This document shows, one piece after another, positions 20,895-33,104 of a stretch of 61,816 nucleotides of DNA. Numbering within the stretch: position 1 is the stretch's first letter; every line of letters starts with the position of its first letter. The DNA is from Obelidium mucronatum (Eukaryota > Chytridiomycota > Chytridiomycetes > Chytridiales > Chytriomycetaceae): assembly GCA_025765595.1 (NCBI GenBank), contig JAIVFH010000160.1, positions 1-61,816 on the forward strand, given 5' to 3'. The notes beneath the pieces are model-generated. The model was given only the letters and a program-made list of their open reading frames with translations. It made no database searches and had not been told where the DNA came from. A program made the translations under genes and the position numbers.

Positions 20895-23800
20895 TTATTC
20901 ACACATTATTTGAGTTTGGAACGCCTTTGCTTCATCCACATTAAAGAAGTCGATCGTCAACCGCGTCGTCGTTTTGGATTGCACAAACACACGCACCCAC
21001 TTGTCACCATTGATCGCAACGTCTGTGGACCCCAGCCAAGAAGTACCATCTTTTTCAATAGTGAAGGCAAAGGATCGCCCCTTTTCGTGGAATTTCACGG
21101 GTAGGAACTGGATGTATACCTTTTCTCGGACTTTCACAAGGCAGACAACACCTCTATGCCATTCACCAACCATCCTGCTCCAATACGACCGGCGGGATCG
21201 AAGCGCGACATTATACTGTTAGAAATGGTTTAGCAGGGATGTTGAAATCATGTACAAGATACAAAAAACCGTTTCAATCATTATCGGAACTCGAATGCAA
21301 AGAGGGCCTCCCCGCTGAACACCAGAATTCAGCCTCGAAGAAACCGACTGAATCTGTATCTTCTCCATATCTAAATGCACCCCAACCCCGCGCGCCATCG
21401 TCTGCATTGTCAATGGCAGAATCGTCACAGCCCAGACTATAAAAGCTTGATTGAAACTATTCTGCACATTGCTCGACAAGGATTCATTCATGTTTTGAAT
21501 TAATAAGATCCCACCAACTAGGCTGATGCTGAGGAGAGTCAATTTGGAGCTTTCCGAGTGCTTGTGGCACACTTGGTGGGTTTTAAATGTTGTAGCGATT
21601 AAGCAAAGTAGAAGAAGGATGTTGAAGGTCCAAAGGGAGTAGATGGCTATTGAGTTTTTTGATTTGAATCGGCAAAAGTGTTCCACTTGATTCCTTTGCG
21701 TCACGATTCGTGGGATGGTAATCGCTGAAGTCAATGTCCAAGCTACTAACAGCAGCTTTATCATTGAAGTTAATACCGAGACAAAAATAAACTTGGAATA
21801 ATAGTTTATAGAGTACCTGCTGAACTATAAAACATATAGCGACAGGCATTGTCCACCTCCCGATCGAAACAGATTCCTTGGTCAATTTTTGTTGCGCGTG
21901 ATAGACAAACCAGACCCGAAGATTTTTCAGGACGACAGCACTGACAACAATTGCGTATGAGGAGAGTTGAAGCCATAGGATCGCTCGGCATTTCGCGGGT
22001 GTTGGAATATTCAAGTAGAAAAGACTCGCTACAAATACTGGAACAGAGCCAACAGCCTCAATACAAAGAAACTGGGGGCAAAACGCAACCATAGAGTTCA
22101 GATTCCAATATTTGAGTATTATCGTCAGGAACGTCAAAACAACGATTATCCCCGAGAAGAAGAAGAATTGAACGATTTTGCCCATCCAATTCGATTCTAA
22201 AATAACTTCCAGGGATAGGATAGCCCCGTCCAGTGGAGGACTGGATTTTCCACTGTAAAATAGAGGTTCGACGTTTTCCAAGTACATGAACTTGGTCAAA
22301 GCCATATCCGTTGTTCCAAATTCTAGGAATTTGCACAACGTCAGCCTTCCGATTCAAAAAGCGCAAAACCAGCCAGCACTCACGAACTAAATGAAACTCA
22401 TCGCTTAATCCATCAATGTATAGAGCCTGACCAGATCTGTTTTTTGGCTGATGAGCACAAAGAACAATTCGAGGAAAAAAACCACACACTGCAAACGTAC
22501 GCCGCTACATCGCCGTTATCTGTAAGAGTAACGGGATCCCCAGTAAGTCCAAGATATCCAGTATTTTGGAAGAGGGTGTAATTCATGTATGATTGCAACT
22601 GCCTCCCCATCAATTTGTCAAGACCCAGACCATCTTCCAAGAGCTGCCTCGATCTACTTTAGTAAAAGAAAGATAAATGAATATCGCAAGAAAACCTTAT
22701 TTATTCCATGGGCTAAGAGACCGATACAGTCGTAGGCTTGTAACATATTGAACCAATTGAATGCAATCTCATACGTAAACTTGACGCTGTAAAAATTCAA
22801 TACTGTCAAAATTAACGGGAAGACGCTGGCTAATTAGAGTACCCCCAAGGCTCCTGAAGTACGTTGACTTCATCAATGAACTTGTTAATTCGACTCCACA
22901 TTGCTTCTGTGTTTGGATTCGTGTTCCAAATAACGATGAGTCCCCTTGCATATTTGAAGTAGTCTGCTCCGTATAGTATTGGCGCATTTATCGGGTTGCT
23001 CATTGGGGAATTGAGGGAAATCCACACATAATCGGCACCTACAACTCTTCCGTCACTTCAAACGAAGGAGCACTAATAAGTTTGAGATGGCGGCTCACAA
23101 ATCGTTCTTACATAGCCAAGTTAAAGTAAATGTCCGCAGTAGCGTCAGGGTCGGCAAGAAGAATGAGGTAGCGGGCATTTGCTCGGAGAATGCCGTCTCT
23201 TGTATAGTTTGAGGTCGCGGATGAAGCATAAGATATTTCTACAACTATATCAAATCCTTTTTGGAGAAGATATTCCCGCACAGACCAGCACCCTATACCA
23301 ATTCAATATTAAGCAATATGACTGAATGTGATGGGAGTCAAACGAACCCCCGTCTTTAAACCTCGTCGATCCCGCACAAACAAGACCAACGCGTTTTACA
23401 TTCCAGAAATTCAGCATTAATGCGATAGTTTCGCGAAAGCCAGTGTCTGAAAAACAAAACTTTTTGAGTGGGGGTTTGTAGGTTGATTCAACTTGATTGA
23501 TTGGCAGACACTCACACGTCATTGTTTGAATGTAGTACGGGTAAATATTTCGATCAAGCAACGAAAGAGTATACTGGGAGCAGCCGCAAAGCGGCAGCTT
23601 GTATTGGTTGTACACCTCGGCGGAATACCTGCAAGGGCGCAACAATCAGAACAACACGCACCCGCACACGCGCGCAACGCACCCGGTGGTCTCGCCGTCA
23701 AACTCGCCAAACACGGCAACGACGTCGCCGTGCGCATCGCCGACGTCGATCGCGGCGAGCATCGGCGCGCGCGCGGAGTCGAAGCGCTTGACTTTGACGG

Positions 23801-24144
23801 TTGTGTTTGGCAGCACGCGCGGGTCGCTGTTGAGCGCGGCGACGGCGGCGTCGGCGGCAAACTGGTTCCAGAAAAACCAGCGCGCCGCGTCCCAGCGGCC
23901 GACGTCGCCCAGACTCGTCAGGTTCAACTGCGCGAACCCGTCGACGATCTGCGTGTCGTTGTGCGCGAAGGACGCGGAAAGCCTGTGCGGCGTGGCGGTC
24001 AGATGGCGCTGCGAAAGTGTCAATGCCAAACCACTCGTACGGTCCCACGAACGCAAACGTGATCGTGGACTGCTGCTTCAACTCTCGCCAACCTGCGTCT
24101 ACGCGTAGAGCCAGAATTGCAAGCAGCACATGCAAGTGCCCCAT
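20895..24144 (-). CDS. GABA-B-like class C GPCR, copy 2
   Basis: It starts at MGHLHVLLAILALRVDAG (signal peptide). Venus-flytrap landmarks: ITFAFVGPYEW, DTQIVDGFAQLNLTSL, ALNSDPRVLPNTTVKVKRF, DVVAVFGEFDGETT spliced to GYSAEVYNQYKLPLCGCSQ, NIYPYYIQTM, NYTLFQNTGYLGLTGDPVTL. The TM region begins after FYSGKSSPPLDGAI and contains CRAILWLQLSSYAIVVSAVVLKNLRVWF. The conserved tail domain is at 20895-21220 (VGEWHRGVVCLVKVREKVYIQFLP onward). The first 500 bp of coding sequence (23640-24140) is extremely GC-rich, unlike the rest. The join between the signal-peptide exon and the second exon near 24010-24035 is not cleanly resolved: the visible intron would be too short or out of phase. Confidence 0.85.
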
Positions 24145-24243
24145 CAAGGAAGAGGTTGAAAACACCGAAAAACATCGACAAACACCAAACGGCAATCTTC
24201 GGTTTATGAAAATCTCAAGGATTCATGAATACATTCAGGAACT

Positions 24244-26094
24244 TCAGCTCATCCAGTTGCTTTCATCTGGTACCGCCCACTTGGTTGTGACTTTCTTGGT
24301 CCAAGTGAAAAAGTTTATAGCTCCTTCTCCCGTAATATCACTGTCGCCAAAGCGCGATCGATTGATTCCACCAAAAGAAAAGGGCTCACGAGGAACCGGT
24401 ACTCCCACATTGACGCCCATCATCCCTGCACTAAACCGCTTGGTGAACCAATCGGCTGTCCAAGGGTCAGAGGTATAAATGCAAGCCGCATTCCCATAAG
24501 GATTCGCGTTTTCAAATTCAACAGCCTCCTCTTTCGTGGCCACTTCCAAAATACTCAAGCACGGCCCAAATACTTCTTCTCGCAGCATCTTGTCGCTCTT
24601 TTTCTTATGTTTCACAATGGAAGCTCCACACCAGAATCCTGTTTCACTGCCAACAGGAGCAGCAGCTTTTCTTCCATCAAGTAGAATTTCTGCGCCTTGC
24701 CATTCAGATTCGGTCACATAGGCATTGATTCGAGTAACAGAGGCTGCATCGATAACCGGGCCCATGTTGCCCGCACCAGCAGCTTGACTAAAAGCAAGCG
24801 ATTTCGCGCGTTTAACAATTTCAGCAATGAGTTCAGGTTGTGGGCCAATAGTAAGGAGAACTGATGCAGCCATACAACGCTGTCCACTGCACCCAGTGAA
24901 TGAATTAACAACATCTTGCGCCGTCATATCAATCTTGCAATCTACCACATTTAAATGGCGTCAAGTCGTCATAAAGAAGAAGGAAAAAAAAATGGCAGCA
25001 GAATCTCACGATTACCTGGATTAGCAACCAAGTGATTTTTGGCACCACCCAATGCAAGAACTCGCTTGTTCAAGTTGGTTCCTTTCTTGTGAATTAAATC
25101 TGCAACATGACTTGTTCCAACAAACGTGACGGCTTTGACATTGTGGTGTACAGTCAGGAGAGAGGCAGTATCGGCGTTACCGTTCACGATATTGATAACA
25201 CCAGGAGGGAAACCAGCCTCTCTGAACAAGGCGGCCACTCGATTCATTGTCAAGGGAACCTTTTCCGATGGCTTCAATATGAGTGTGTTTCCGAGACCCA
25301 CGGCAATAGGAAGAGTCCACATGGGGACCATGAATGGAAAGTTGAAGGGAACGATTGACACAACAACACCAAGAGGACGTTTGCTGTCTTGGCAGGAAAT
25401 ACCACGCGAAACATCGGCAATTTTGCCTTGAGTTAATTGAGGAAGTGAAATCGCGTATTCAACAGTCTCATTCCCCTTGTCCACTTCAGCCAACGCTTCC
25501 GTCTTTGTCTGAACCAAAAAAAAAAAAATAATAAATTAAAGTCAGTTATACACTAACTTTAAGATGAATCAAATCCATCAAGTCCTTACCTTTCCGTGCT
25601 CCAAAACAATAAGACTGGCCAATTCATCCCGATGTTTTACAATCAACTGATGGAAACGAATCATGATTTGAGCACGGTCCTTCATTGTTCGAGAACTGAA
25701 TTTGAAGAAGAAACAATTTTAAAAGGGCCTTGTATTATGGGCTTTTTGCGCTGAATCTCACCTCCAAGAATCGAATGCATCCGCAGCAGCTTTCACGGCA
25801 TAATCCACGTCAACTTGCCGAGAGATTGGGCAATATGTTATCACTTCTCCATTGGCTGGAGAAGTCACTGGAATGAATTTGGATGGATTTTCAACTTGGA
25901 ATGAATCCTGGACACACGCATTGTTTAGTTGTGAGTGGCTATGGGCATGACAAACAATGAATTACCCAATCAGCAGTAGCAACGTGAGCACCGCCCACAA
26001 AGTTCTCTAACGGAGCTGGGGCAGTGGCAAGCATAAGCTGCGAAAACGTGACTTCTCGCGGTTGTGGTGTTCGTGGTGGCTTCGGTGATTCCAT
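24244..26094 (-). CDS. ALDH6A1: Methylmalonate-semialdehyde dehydrogenase (acylating)
   Basis: This CoA-dependent enzyme converts methylmalonate or malonate semialdehyde to propionyl- or acetyl-CoA in mitochondrial valine and pyrimidine breakdown. Exons join MESPKPPRTP...THVATADW-type N-terminus, FIPVTSPANGEVITYCP, ADAFDSWSSRTMKDRAQIMIRFHQLI, TKTEALAEVDKGNETVEYA, ISCQDSKRPLGVVVSIVPFNFP, and the C-terminal catalytic half. The catalytic cysteine is in TGCSGQRCMA, and REEVFGPCLSILEV and FSFGGINRSRFGD match the family. The fungal and animal enzymes carry GQRCMALS here. The protein lacks an obvious long presequence, though the N-terminus is basic. It is complete from ATG 26094 to stop at 24244. 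Confidence 0.92.
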
Positions 26095-26316
26095 TTCGAA
26101 ATTGTTTTTTTTTTTTGCCTGTTGAGTCCAACGCAAAAACAACAGACGTGTCTTTTCACATCTCTAATTTTGCTCTAATTTCGATTGCCTGGATATACGT
26201 CTGCAACACCTGTCGTCGCGCTCTGCTCGATGCGATAATAAATACAGTTTTTATCATTTGCTCTCCCCTCCCCTCCACTTCTCTCTACTCCCTTTTTCAA
26301 GGCTACACTGCCGTGT

Positions 26317-26399
<83 letters not shown>
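26317..26399. repeat. (CA)n microsatellite
   Basis: About 80 bp of uninterrupted CA dinucleotide lies between the 5' side of the dehydrogenase gene and the 3' end of INTS6. It yields long dipeptide frames on both strands that are not genes. Confidence 0.97.
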
Positions 26400-26400
<1 letters not shown>

Positions 26401-26410
26401 GAAAATAAAA

Positions 26411-26937
26411 CTACGCAAAATACTCTGGATGATGCTCAGACAGAGCTTTATGCTCTTTCCGTTCCCCAGATTTCTTGGCACACACGGCACAGACATGCTC
26501 AAACCCACAACCACCGTTACAATGCGTAATGTTAAAATGTAAACACACATAGTTTTTATCATACTTTGGCTTCGGTGCTCCTTTTGCTCGGATATAGGGC
26601 ACTTTTGGCATGTCTTTTGGACCCCAGAGGCGAGAATTCAGTGGGAGAATGGCGGGAGTTGGAGCACTTTTTCTATTTCCCATGCTTGTGGGAGTTATGG
26701 GTCTTTTATGTAGCTGTGCTGATGAGGAGGAGGAAGCCGTTGATGCCGTTGGTGGTTTGGACGCAGCAGCACCGTATCCAGGAAGCAAGTTACTGAAATC
26801 TGGGGTGTACATGTTAAACATGTTTTGTTGATGATCACTCAAAACAGACTGTTCTGCTGCTGGTACTTGTGATTCTGAAGAGGAGGTGGAGGATGGAGGA
26901 TAATATATAGAGACTCTCGATTGTGGTGGTTTTGAGG

Positions 26938-26971
<34 letters not shown>

Positions 26972-28057
26972 ACTTGGCTCTTTTAGATTCTTTTTCGCTG
27001 ACGTTGGTCTTGTCGGTAGTGAGTTTTTGGAGACATCTGTTATCTGCGGAGCAGACTGAAGGTTTGATTGTGTGGTGTTTGGTATGGTCCGATTAGGACC
27101 AGTACCGGTGGTGGTTGCCAATGCACTTTCTTTCCGCGCCAAGTCTCTCGCCAATCTTGGGTCGATTCTTTGTCGCTTCGGTTCACCATTCTGGAAATTT
27201 GACATTGATGGCGGTGTGGTAGTTGTTGCTGCTGTTGTTCCAAGAGGGGCGGTATCCGGTTTGAGTCCATTGGACAATGCACTTATTTCTTGGCCAGACG
27301 CGGTTCTTTTAACACTGGATGATCTCGAAATTTGAGGAGCACCTTCGAAATTTGTTGAAGCTGTAGATGCTGGTGCCATGGCTGGAGGAGTTGGTACTGA
27401 TATGGCATCGTTGAACGCTTTTGCGATAAGGGAATCGAAGTCCTCTACTTGCGCAAGGTCTGCGGGCAAGCCATTAGATGCCGGGGGTAGACTCGATCTA
27501 CGCGAAAGCTTCACACCCTTGGCCAGTTGTACACCATTCACAGAACCTTGTTGAGCGATAGATGCTTTTTTCTCTTCTGGAATATACTCGTGAGTATATC
27601 CAAGGTTCGGAATCGAACTGATCAAGGTTGCTTCCAAGGTAGATAACGTTTCATGGTGGACCTGCGGCACAACCTCAAAGGTATTCACAGGCGGCTCCAC
27701 AGTAGTAGCGGTTGAGATTTGCACCCCAGTCATTGGCGCCACACCACCACCACCACTACCATTTGCACTTTCCAATCTCCAGGCTTCAACGCTTGCAGCC
27801 GTCTGTTTAGCAACGGTTTCCATTTTTTTAACTCTCTCCGCCTCGTCTGCCGCCAACTTCTCGGCTTGCGCAGTGGCCCTCACTTTCTCTACCCATCCCA
27901 AAATATCAACCGAGCCACTCTCTACTTCTTGGAACGTGTATGGGGGTGGTAGCACAAGTACAGGAAAGTAGTTCACCAAATTGGGGACTCTATCCAAAAC
28001 AAAACTTGTTTCGGTTCTAACTGAGCCAATGGTACTGGGAGCCGGCCCAACGGTAGA

Positions 28058-28091
<34 letters not shown>

Positions 28092-31000
28092 ACCGATTCG
28101 CTCGAATCGGATTGTCTGCTTGATAAGCTGCCAACACTATTGGAGCGGTTTCTTCTACGTGCAAGTTTTCTCGTTCTCGAATGAAGGGCCGCGTTTTCCA
28201 AATCGGCAGCCTTCTTTGCTGCATCGGCGATCTCGTCACTGCTACCGGACATGAGTGACGCCTCGTTGGAGATTTCGTCGTCTTCTGGGACAGCTGCCGA
28301 GTTTGAGGACGCGGTGGTGCTATTTTTAGTTTTTGTGGTCCAGGGATTTCCAAATGGATCTCTTTTGGACTTTTTGAGAATGTCGTCATCACTCTCAAAA
28401 GGATTTCTAAGGGGGGGAATGTAGGGTTTGGAATGGTGATTGCTCATCTCTGATATAGGCACGGAATGGAGAGCGTCTGAACGAATAAAACCCCGTTAAA
28501 TATTCCAAAAAAAAAAAAAAAAAACGTGGAAATGAAGTGACAATCTTTTTCACCTTGATAATCTTGGTTTCGATTCATTTTCTTAATCTGCGGTCCTTTT
28601 TGTGAAGCCTTATTGAAATGCGTTTGCAAAAGCTTTAGTTCCAACAAGACTTGACCCCGAGATACGTCGAATGCATTTTCCACGAGGTTCTCTGCGTCAA
28701 CAGTTTGGGCATTTTCGAGACTAATCTTCCGAAGCTCTTCTGATTTTGCCTGTACTTCGACTCTTTAACAAACACTGAATTTTCCTCCCCCGCCCGCAAT
28801 ACACTTCTCTGAGTGTTGAATGTGCGTTGCAGTCAATATCTTACCTTATTTTTTTCAACTACGCTGGTTACATACTTGTCGAATTCGAGTTTTGCCTGTG
28901 AAGAACCTTAGTTTCTCATCTGTAGATGCCAGGCACAAAACAATACGAACCTGGTCGGCGACAGTTTTCAAGAACTTTGAGATGGGCCATTCGTTCATGT
29001 CAGGAACCAGCGAGACGGGAAATAAGTGCTCCAACCCAATCTTTCCCATCATTGTCCTTAGTTTCTGAAGAAAAAAAAAACTTTCGTTTAAATATCGGGA
29101 AATCCATCCAGGAAAACACTTACGCCATGATAATATGGGGGAATCTCTGTTAAATAAGCGCGAAAGTTTTTAGTCCATGATGCTGGCGGAACAGACCTCA
29201 TTGAAGGGTTCTTATTCAAGTGTTCTGAAAAGTTATAGAGTTAAAAAACGTCTCAGAGAGTGAGAAAAAAAGTAGAGTATGATTTTTTACCAATGAGCTT
29301 AAAGAGTTTTGGAAAATTATACGGCATAATGTACATCATAACACCACTCCCTCGTGATGCATTGCTGACTTTCAAAAACCCTATTGGATCTCCAAGACCC
29401 TCCGAATTACCGCTATTCCTTACATAAAGCTGGATGAACCAAAAAAAAAAAAAAAAAAAAAACGGACGATAAATTGGAATCTGCCTTCAAAAATCGGAGT
29501 CGCTGGTTTTGCTATGTTTTACCGTCCAACAGGTTCCTGCTTTTCTTGCCAATAGTTGCTTGAATGGGCCCTGCTCAATGTTGAATCGATCATATGGAAA
29601 ACCATGGGGAATTGTGTACAGCATATCTTGCGTGGAAAATGTTACTTGTGGAATGGAACTTCTAACCGGCTAAATACATCTGGTTGGCAAAAACCGAAAC
29701 AATGTGCAACCAAAGCAAAAAAAACATAATCAAGAAACTCAACGGGAACATTCAGTCGGCTATCAACGGCATATGACTCTGGCAGAGGAAATGTGTTTTG
29801 GTCTGACTGAGGGAACACATTCAATTTGAATGACTTCCGTGGCTTGTTGGGGGTATCTGTGGGACTTATGGATCAATGGAAGCCGGCTCTTTTAATCAAT
29901 AATCACCTTGTAATTCTTCCATCTGCATCCACACTGTTGGCTGCGTTACTGAAGCAGTTTGAGGGAACACATCTGGGTGTGGCGGCTTGTGGGCCCCCAT
30001 ACAGTTCTCAATACATCGTTTCATGTGATCTTTTGTCCAAATCGCGTAGACATCGCTGTGTGTGGCGCTGCTCATGGCGGCCACTTCTGGATGAACAAGT
30101 TTGCCTTCGGGGCTCAACAAGAATGTATGAAGTTTTTGATCCCACCGAAAAGGTTCTACAAAGGCAGCAGCACCGGCTGAACGGAGTCCTGAAATTTGTA
30201 ACTGAAACGAATGTCAGAGACTTCTGCCGAGACCCTAACACACCGCTACGCACTCTATTCTGCACAATGCACTTGTTTGACGCGTGGTCAATGAAGGAAA
30301 AGTTTCCACCGTCGGTGAACCACATTATAACAGTTGGTTCGACCGCAGAGAAGTAGCGACCTTTTCCGGGAGTTTCTAATCCCGTTTGATACCGGTAAGC
30401 ATTCAGATAGTCAAAGGCCGCATTAAAAGCCTGGCCAGGATTGGAAATATCAGTGGCAGTAAGGCGCTTAAGCTCTTGTAGCAGCTGTGGGATTGTATCC
30501 TGCAAACCAGCCTATGAAAATTAGGCGGAGGCGCTATTAGAAGTTTGTACTTTTGTGGTTTCTCATTCTCTTCTTTTAACACTTTCTCTCTCGGTTGTTC
30601 AAGGGGCGATGGAATGGAAACTTAAGAAAGAAAACAAAGCGTACCTTAAAACACGTCGGAGGATCGCTGTAATCTATAAGCGCGTATTTGTTTCCATGAC
30701 GGTCTGACCGCCGCTGCTCCCACTATCGTTCGATCGAAATAGTGGTTTTGGTTAGTTGTGCTGCGCATAGTTCAAAAGAGGTTCAAGTAGAATTCACGAT
30801 AGCCCCAATCTCTAATTCGTTCTACTTTTTATCCCAAACAAGCTTCTTCGTTTGTGGTCGATGTGTTTCCTCCAGTTGACAGGTCCTCTAAACAATGACA
30901 AAACCACCCCCAACACTCCCGTCCTTTTGCCTACAAACAATCATTCAAACCCCATTCAAAACTCTCCCCATCACACAGAACACTGTCTTTCGAAACCAAA

Positions 31001-31160
31001 AAGCAACCCTTCGCTCGAATAGATGCCGATAGCTATATTTAGAGACAACCACCTGAAAGAAATGCTCAATCCCGCCCTTGGCACAATCCAAGTACGATAA
31101 ACCGTGCGAAAACACTTGATTCATCGATGCACTTGTGTCGACAATGAAGACGTAAATCAT
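26411..31160 (-). CDS. INTS6: Integrator complex subunit 6 homologue with Cys/His-rich C-terminus
   Basis: INTS6 is a VWA-domain subunit of the Integrator complex, which attenuates RNA polymerase II and processes snRNAs. The first exon encodes the MIDAS-type VWA start (VFIVDTSASMNQ, then YLDCAKGGIEHF). Later exons give YALIDYSDPPTCFK, TIMWFTDGG-like strand (TVIMWFTDGGNFSFIDHA), VEPFRWDQKLHTFLL, LYVRNSGNSEGLGDPIGFLK, MYIMPYNFPKLFKLI, YLTEIPPYYHG and LVPDMNEWPISKFLKTVADQ, in the same order as animal INTS6. A splice 28563 to 28479 runs in frame from MNRNQDYQ into DALHSVPISEMSNHH and FGNPW. So the following large exon, rich in poly-Ser and poly-Gln, belongs to this gene. It ends with a compact Cys/His cluster (VCLHFNITHCNGGCGFEHVC) not seen in animal INTS6 as far as I know. 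Earlier candidates for a separate zinc-finger gene are thus merged here. Confidence 0.85.
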
Positions 31161-31268
31161 TTGTTGTGTGTGATTTTTTTTATGATTTTTTTAAGCATTA
31201 TTTATGAGGCCTTTTCAAAAGATAACAAAAGAGATAGAAGAATCAGGAAATAGAAATAGGAGTCAATC

Positions 31269-33017
31269 TCAAAACTGGACAATCACTGACAAAAGTGCCC
31301 ATATCCAACCGCCAAACACCATCATCCATAACATACTGCTTGACACGACCAGAGCACCCCAAGCACTGATGACTGGCTTCTTATAATAGCGTATGGTATG
31401 CAATTTACCTTCGCCAGTGTCCTCATCACTTCCATAATCCATAAAGCCTTTCTTCAACCATTTGCTTCTTAATTCAGACAATGAGCTTCTGAAAGACGAA
31501 GGTCGAACATCATTAAGAATCATCGAAACAAACTCTTGTCGATAGCAAATATTGAACTCCCATTTCCTTTGCTCCAAATTCATTCTTTGTCTCTGCCTCA
31601 AGCAACCCCCCACACAGTCGAATTCTTCACATGGAGGGAGGTGAGAAACAAAGATCCCATCGTTGTCCCCTTTATCAGCGTGTGTAAGAGTAACCGTAAT
31701 TGTTTCCAACGAGGTTAAGAGATCCATATCGGGAACAATTCCTGTGGACAGGTTGTTGGAGGACAGATCCAAGTCTGTGAGGAAGCAGGATTCATCAAAT
31801 GGAGGAATCGAACCAATTAACTTGTTGTGGCTGAGATTTAAGTTCAGGAGACGTGGCATCTTGCCGAATCCTGCCGGGATTGTCAGAGTGAAATGATTAT
31901 GGGATAGAGACAGAGTTCGAAGCTTGGAGAGCCTTGTCAAATGTACGGGAATGGGACCCGTGAAACTGTTGTTGTTGAGTTGGACTTCTTGAAGAGTATA
32001 CGGGAGGTCGGGAATGGGACTCATGAGTCTGTTTTCGGAGAGATCCAAAATATCGAGACGCGGCAAGATTGTAAGGTCGGGTATAGTTCCTGTTAAGTTA
32101 TTGTTGGAGAGATTAAGGGTGATCAAATTCTCCAAGCTCCCGAGAGACGATGGTATTTGGCCTGAAAGTGAGTTTGAACTGAAGTTCAGGGTTTGGAGAC
32201 TCTGAAGGTTGTATAGATCGGGAATAGATCCCGTAAGCCTATTCCTTGATAAATCAAGAACCTTCAACAGCCCAAGATTGCTTATTTCTTTGGGGATGTT
32301 TCCCTTAACAAGATTGTTCGCGAGAGAAAGGCGCTTCAAGAAACGCAACCGGCCCAAAGACACTGGCAGTCTCCCCTTCAGCTCACTGGAGTTGATGACG
32401 AGTGTGTGTAAGGGTAGTTCGGAAATAGTAGGCGGCAGCCGGCCATCAATGGAAGAATTTGTTAAATACACGGATCTCAGCGATAGAAACTGCAGCCGCG
32501 CGTAGATGGAAGCATAAGGCTCTGGCATCTTGAACCAGACGAGGTCCATCTCAGTAAGCGAGTCTTGATCAGTCAACGTTCCGATATCGACACGGGCTTC
32601 AAACTCACAGCCCTCCATTTCAATCTCTCTCTTCAGAACAACAAGTGCAAAGTGAGGATCAAGAAGACAGTTTTGAATATGGCGGCAGAGTGAACGCATA
32701 TTGAAGAATTCTTCAAGAGGAAGGTAGCGAAAGATGTGCTGAACGAGTTCCACGGGGAAAGCGATCTGCAGAGGACAAGTAGGAGTTACTGGCATTGTGT
32801 TTGGTTGGGGCAGGAAGGGGGCCGGAAACCCGTAGTCAAAGAGAGGGGATGAGTTTGGCTCAAATAGGTGCGATGATTCAGACTGGAACGAAAAGACCAC
32901 CGACGGAACAAGAACCGACTCTTTTTTTTGTGCTTCGGCTTTAGTCGCAAGCGGTGGCAGCCGCCGCGGTGTAAGTTTCTTCCGCGAGTTGCGTGTTGAG
33001 AGATGAGGCTTGTACAT
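31269..33017 (-). CDS. F-box protein with plant-type leucine-rich repeats and C-terminal TM
   Basis: This is a single exon of 582 aa from ATG 33017. An F-box-like segment (FPVELVQHIFRYLPLEEFFNMRSLCRHI) at about residues 87-115 is followed by roughly ten LRRs of the xxLxxLxLxxNxLxGxIP type (for example LITLNLSNNNLTGTIPDL), common in plant receptor kinases and in chytrid genomes. After the LRRs comes a Cys-containing cap (PPCEEFDCVGGCLRQRQ) and near the C-terminus one hydrophobic span (ISAWGALVVSSSMLWMMVFGGWIWALLSVI). No kinase domain. A ubiquitin-ligase adaptor role is suggested by the F-box, but a membrane-anchored F-box protein would be unusual; the partner is unknown. Confidence 0.8.
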   Translation of the reverse strand: MYKPHLSTRNSRKKLTPRRLPPLATKAEAQKKESVLVPSVVFSFQSESSHLFEPNSSPLFDYGFPAPFLPQPNTMPVTPTCPLQIAFPVELVQHIFRYLPLEEFFNMRSLCRHIQNCLLDPHFALVVLKREIEMEGCEFEARVDIGTLTDQDSLTEMDLVWFKMPEPYASIYARLQFLSLRSVYLTNSSIDGRLPPTISELPLHTLVINSSELKGRLPVSLGRLRFLKRLSLANNLVKGNIPKEISNLGLLKVLDLSRNRLTGSIPDLYNLQSLQTLNFSSNSLSGQIPSSLGSLENLITLNLSNNNLTGTIPDLTILPRLDILDLSENRLMSPIPDLPYTLQEVQLNNNSFTGPIPVHLTRLSKLRTLSLSHNHFTLTIPAGFGKMPRLLNLNLSHNKLIGSIPPFDESCFLTDLDLSSNNLSTGIVPDMDLLTSLETITVTLTHADKGDNDGIFVSHLPPCEEFDCVGGCLRQRQRMNLEQRKWEFNICYRQEFVSMILNDVRPSSFRSSLSELRSKWLKKGFMDYGSDEDTGEGKLHTIRYYKKPVISAWGALVVSSSMLWMMVFGGWIWALLSVIVQF

Positions 33018-33104
33018 TCTAAATGAGCTTATTTAAGTTCTCTTTTATTGATGAAATGCTGAATACAAAAACAAATGATGCAAAAGAAAACAGCTGATAG
33101 AAAA

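Noticed and set aside
26175..26562. Cys/Val and His/Thr dipeptide proteins
   Set aside because: Translations of the (CA)n microsatellite.
26411..28446. Independent zinc-finger gene
   Set aside because: The upstream splice enters this exon in frame with INTS6, and the conserved PISEM...FGNPW segment spans the junction.
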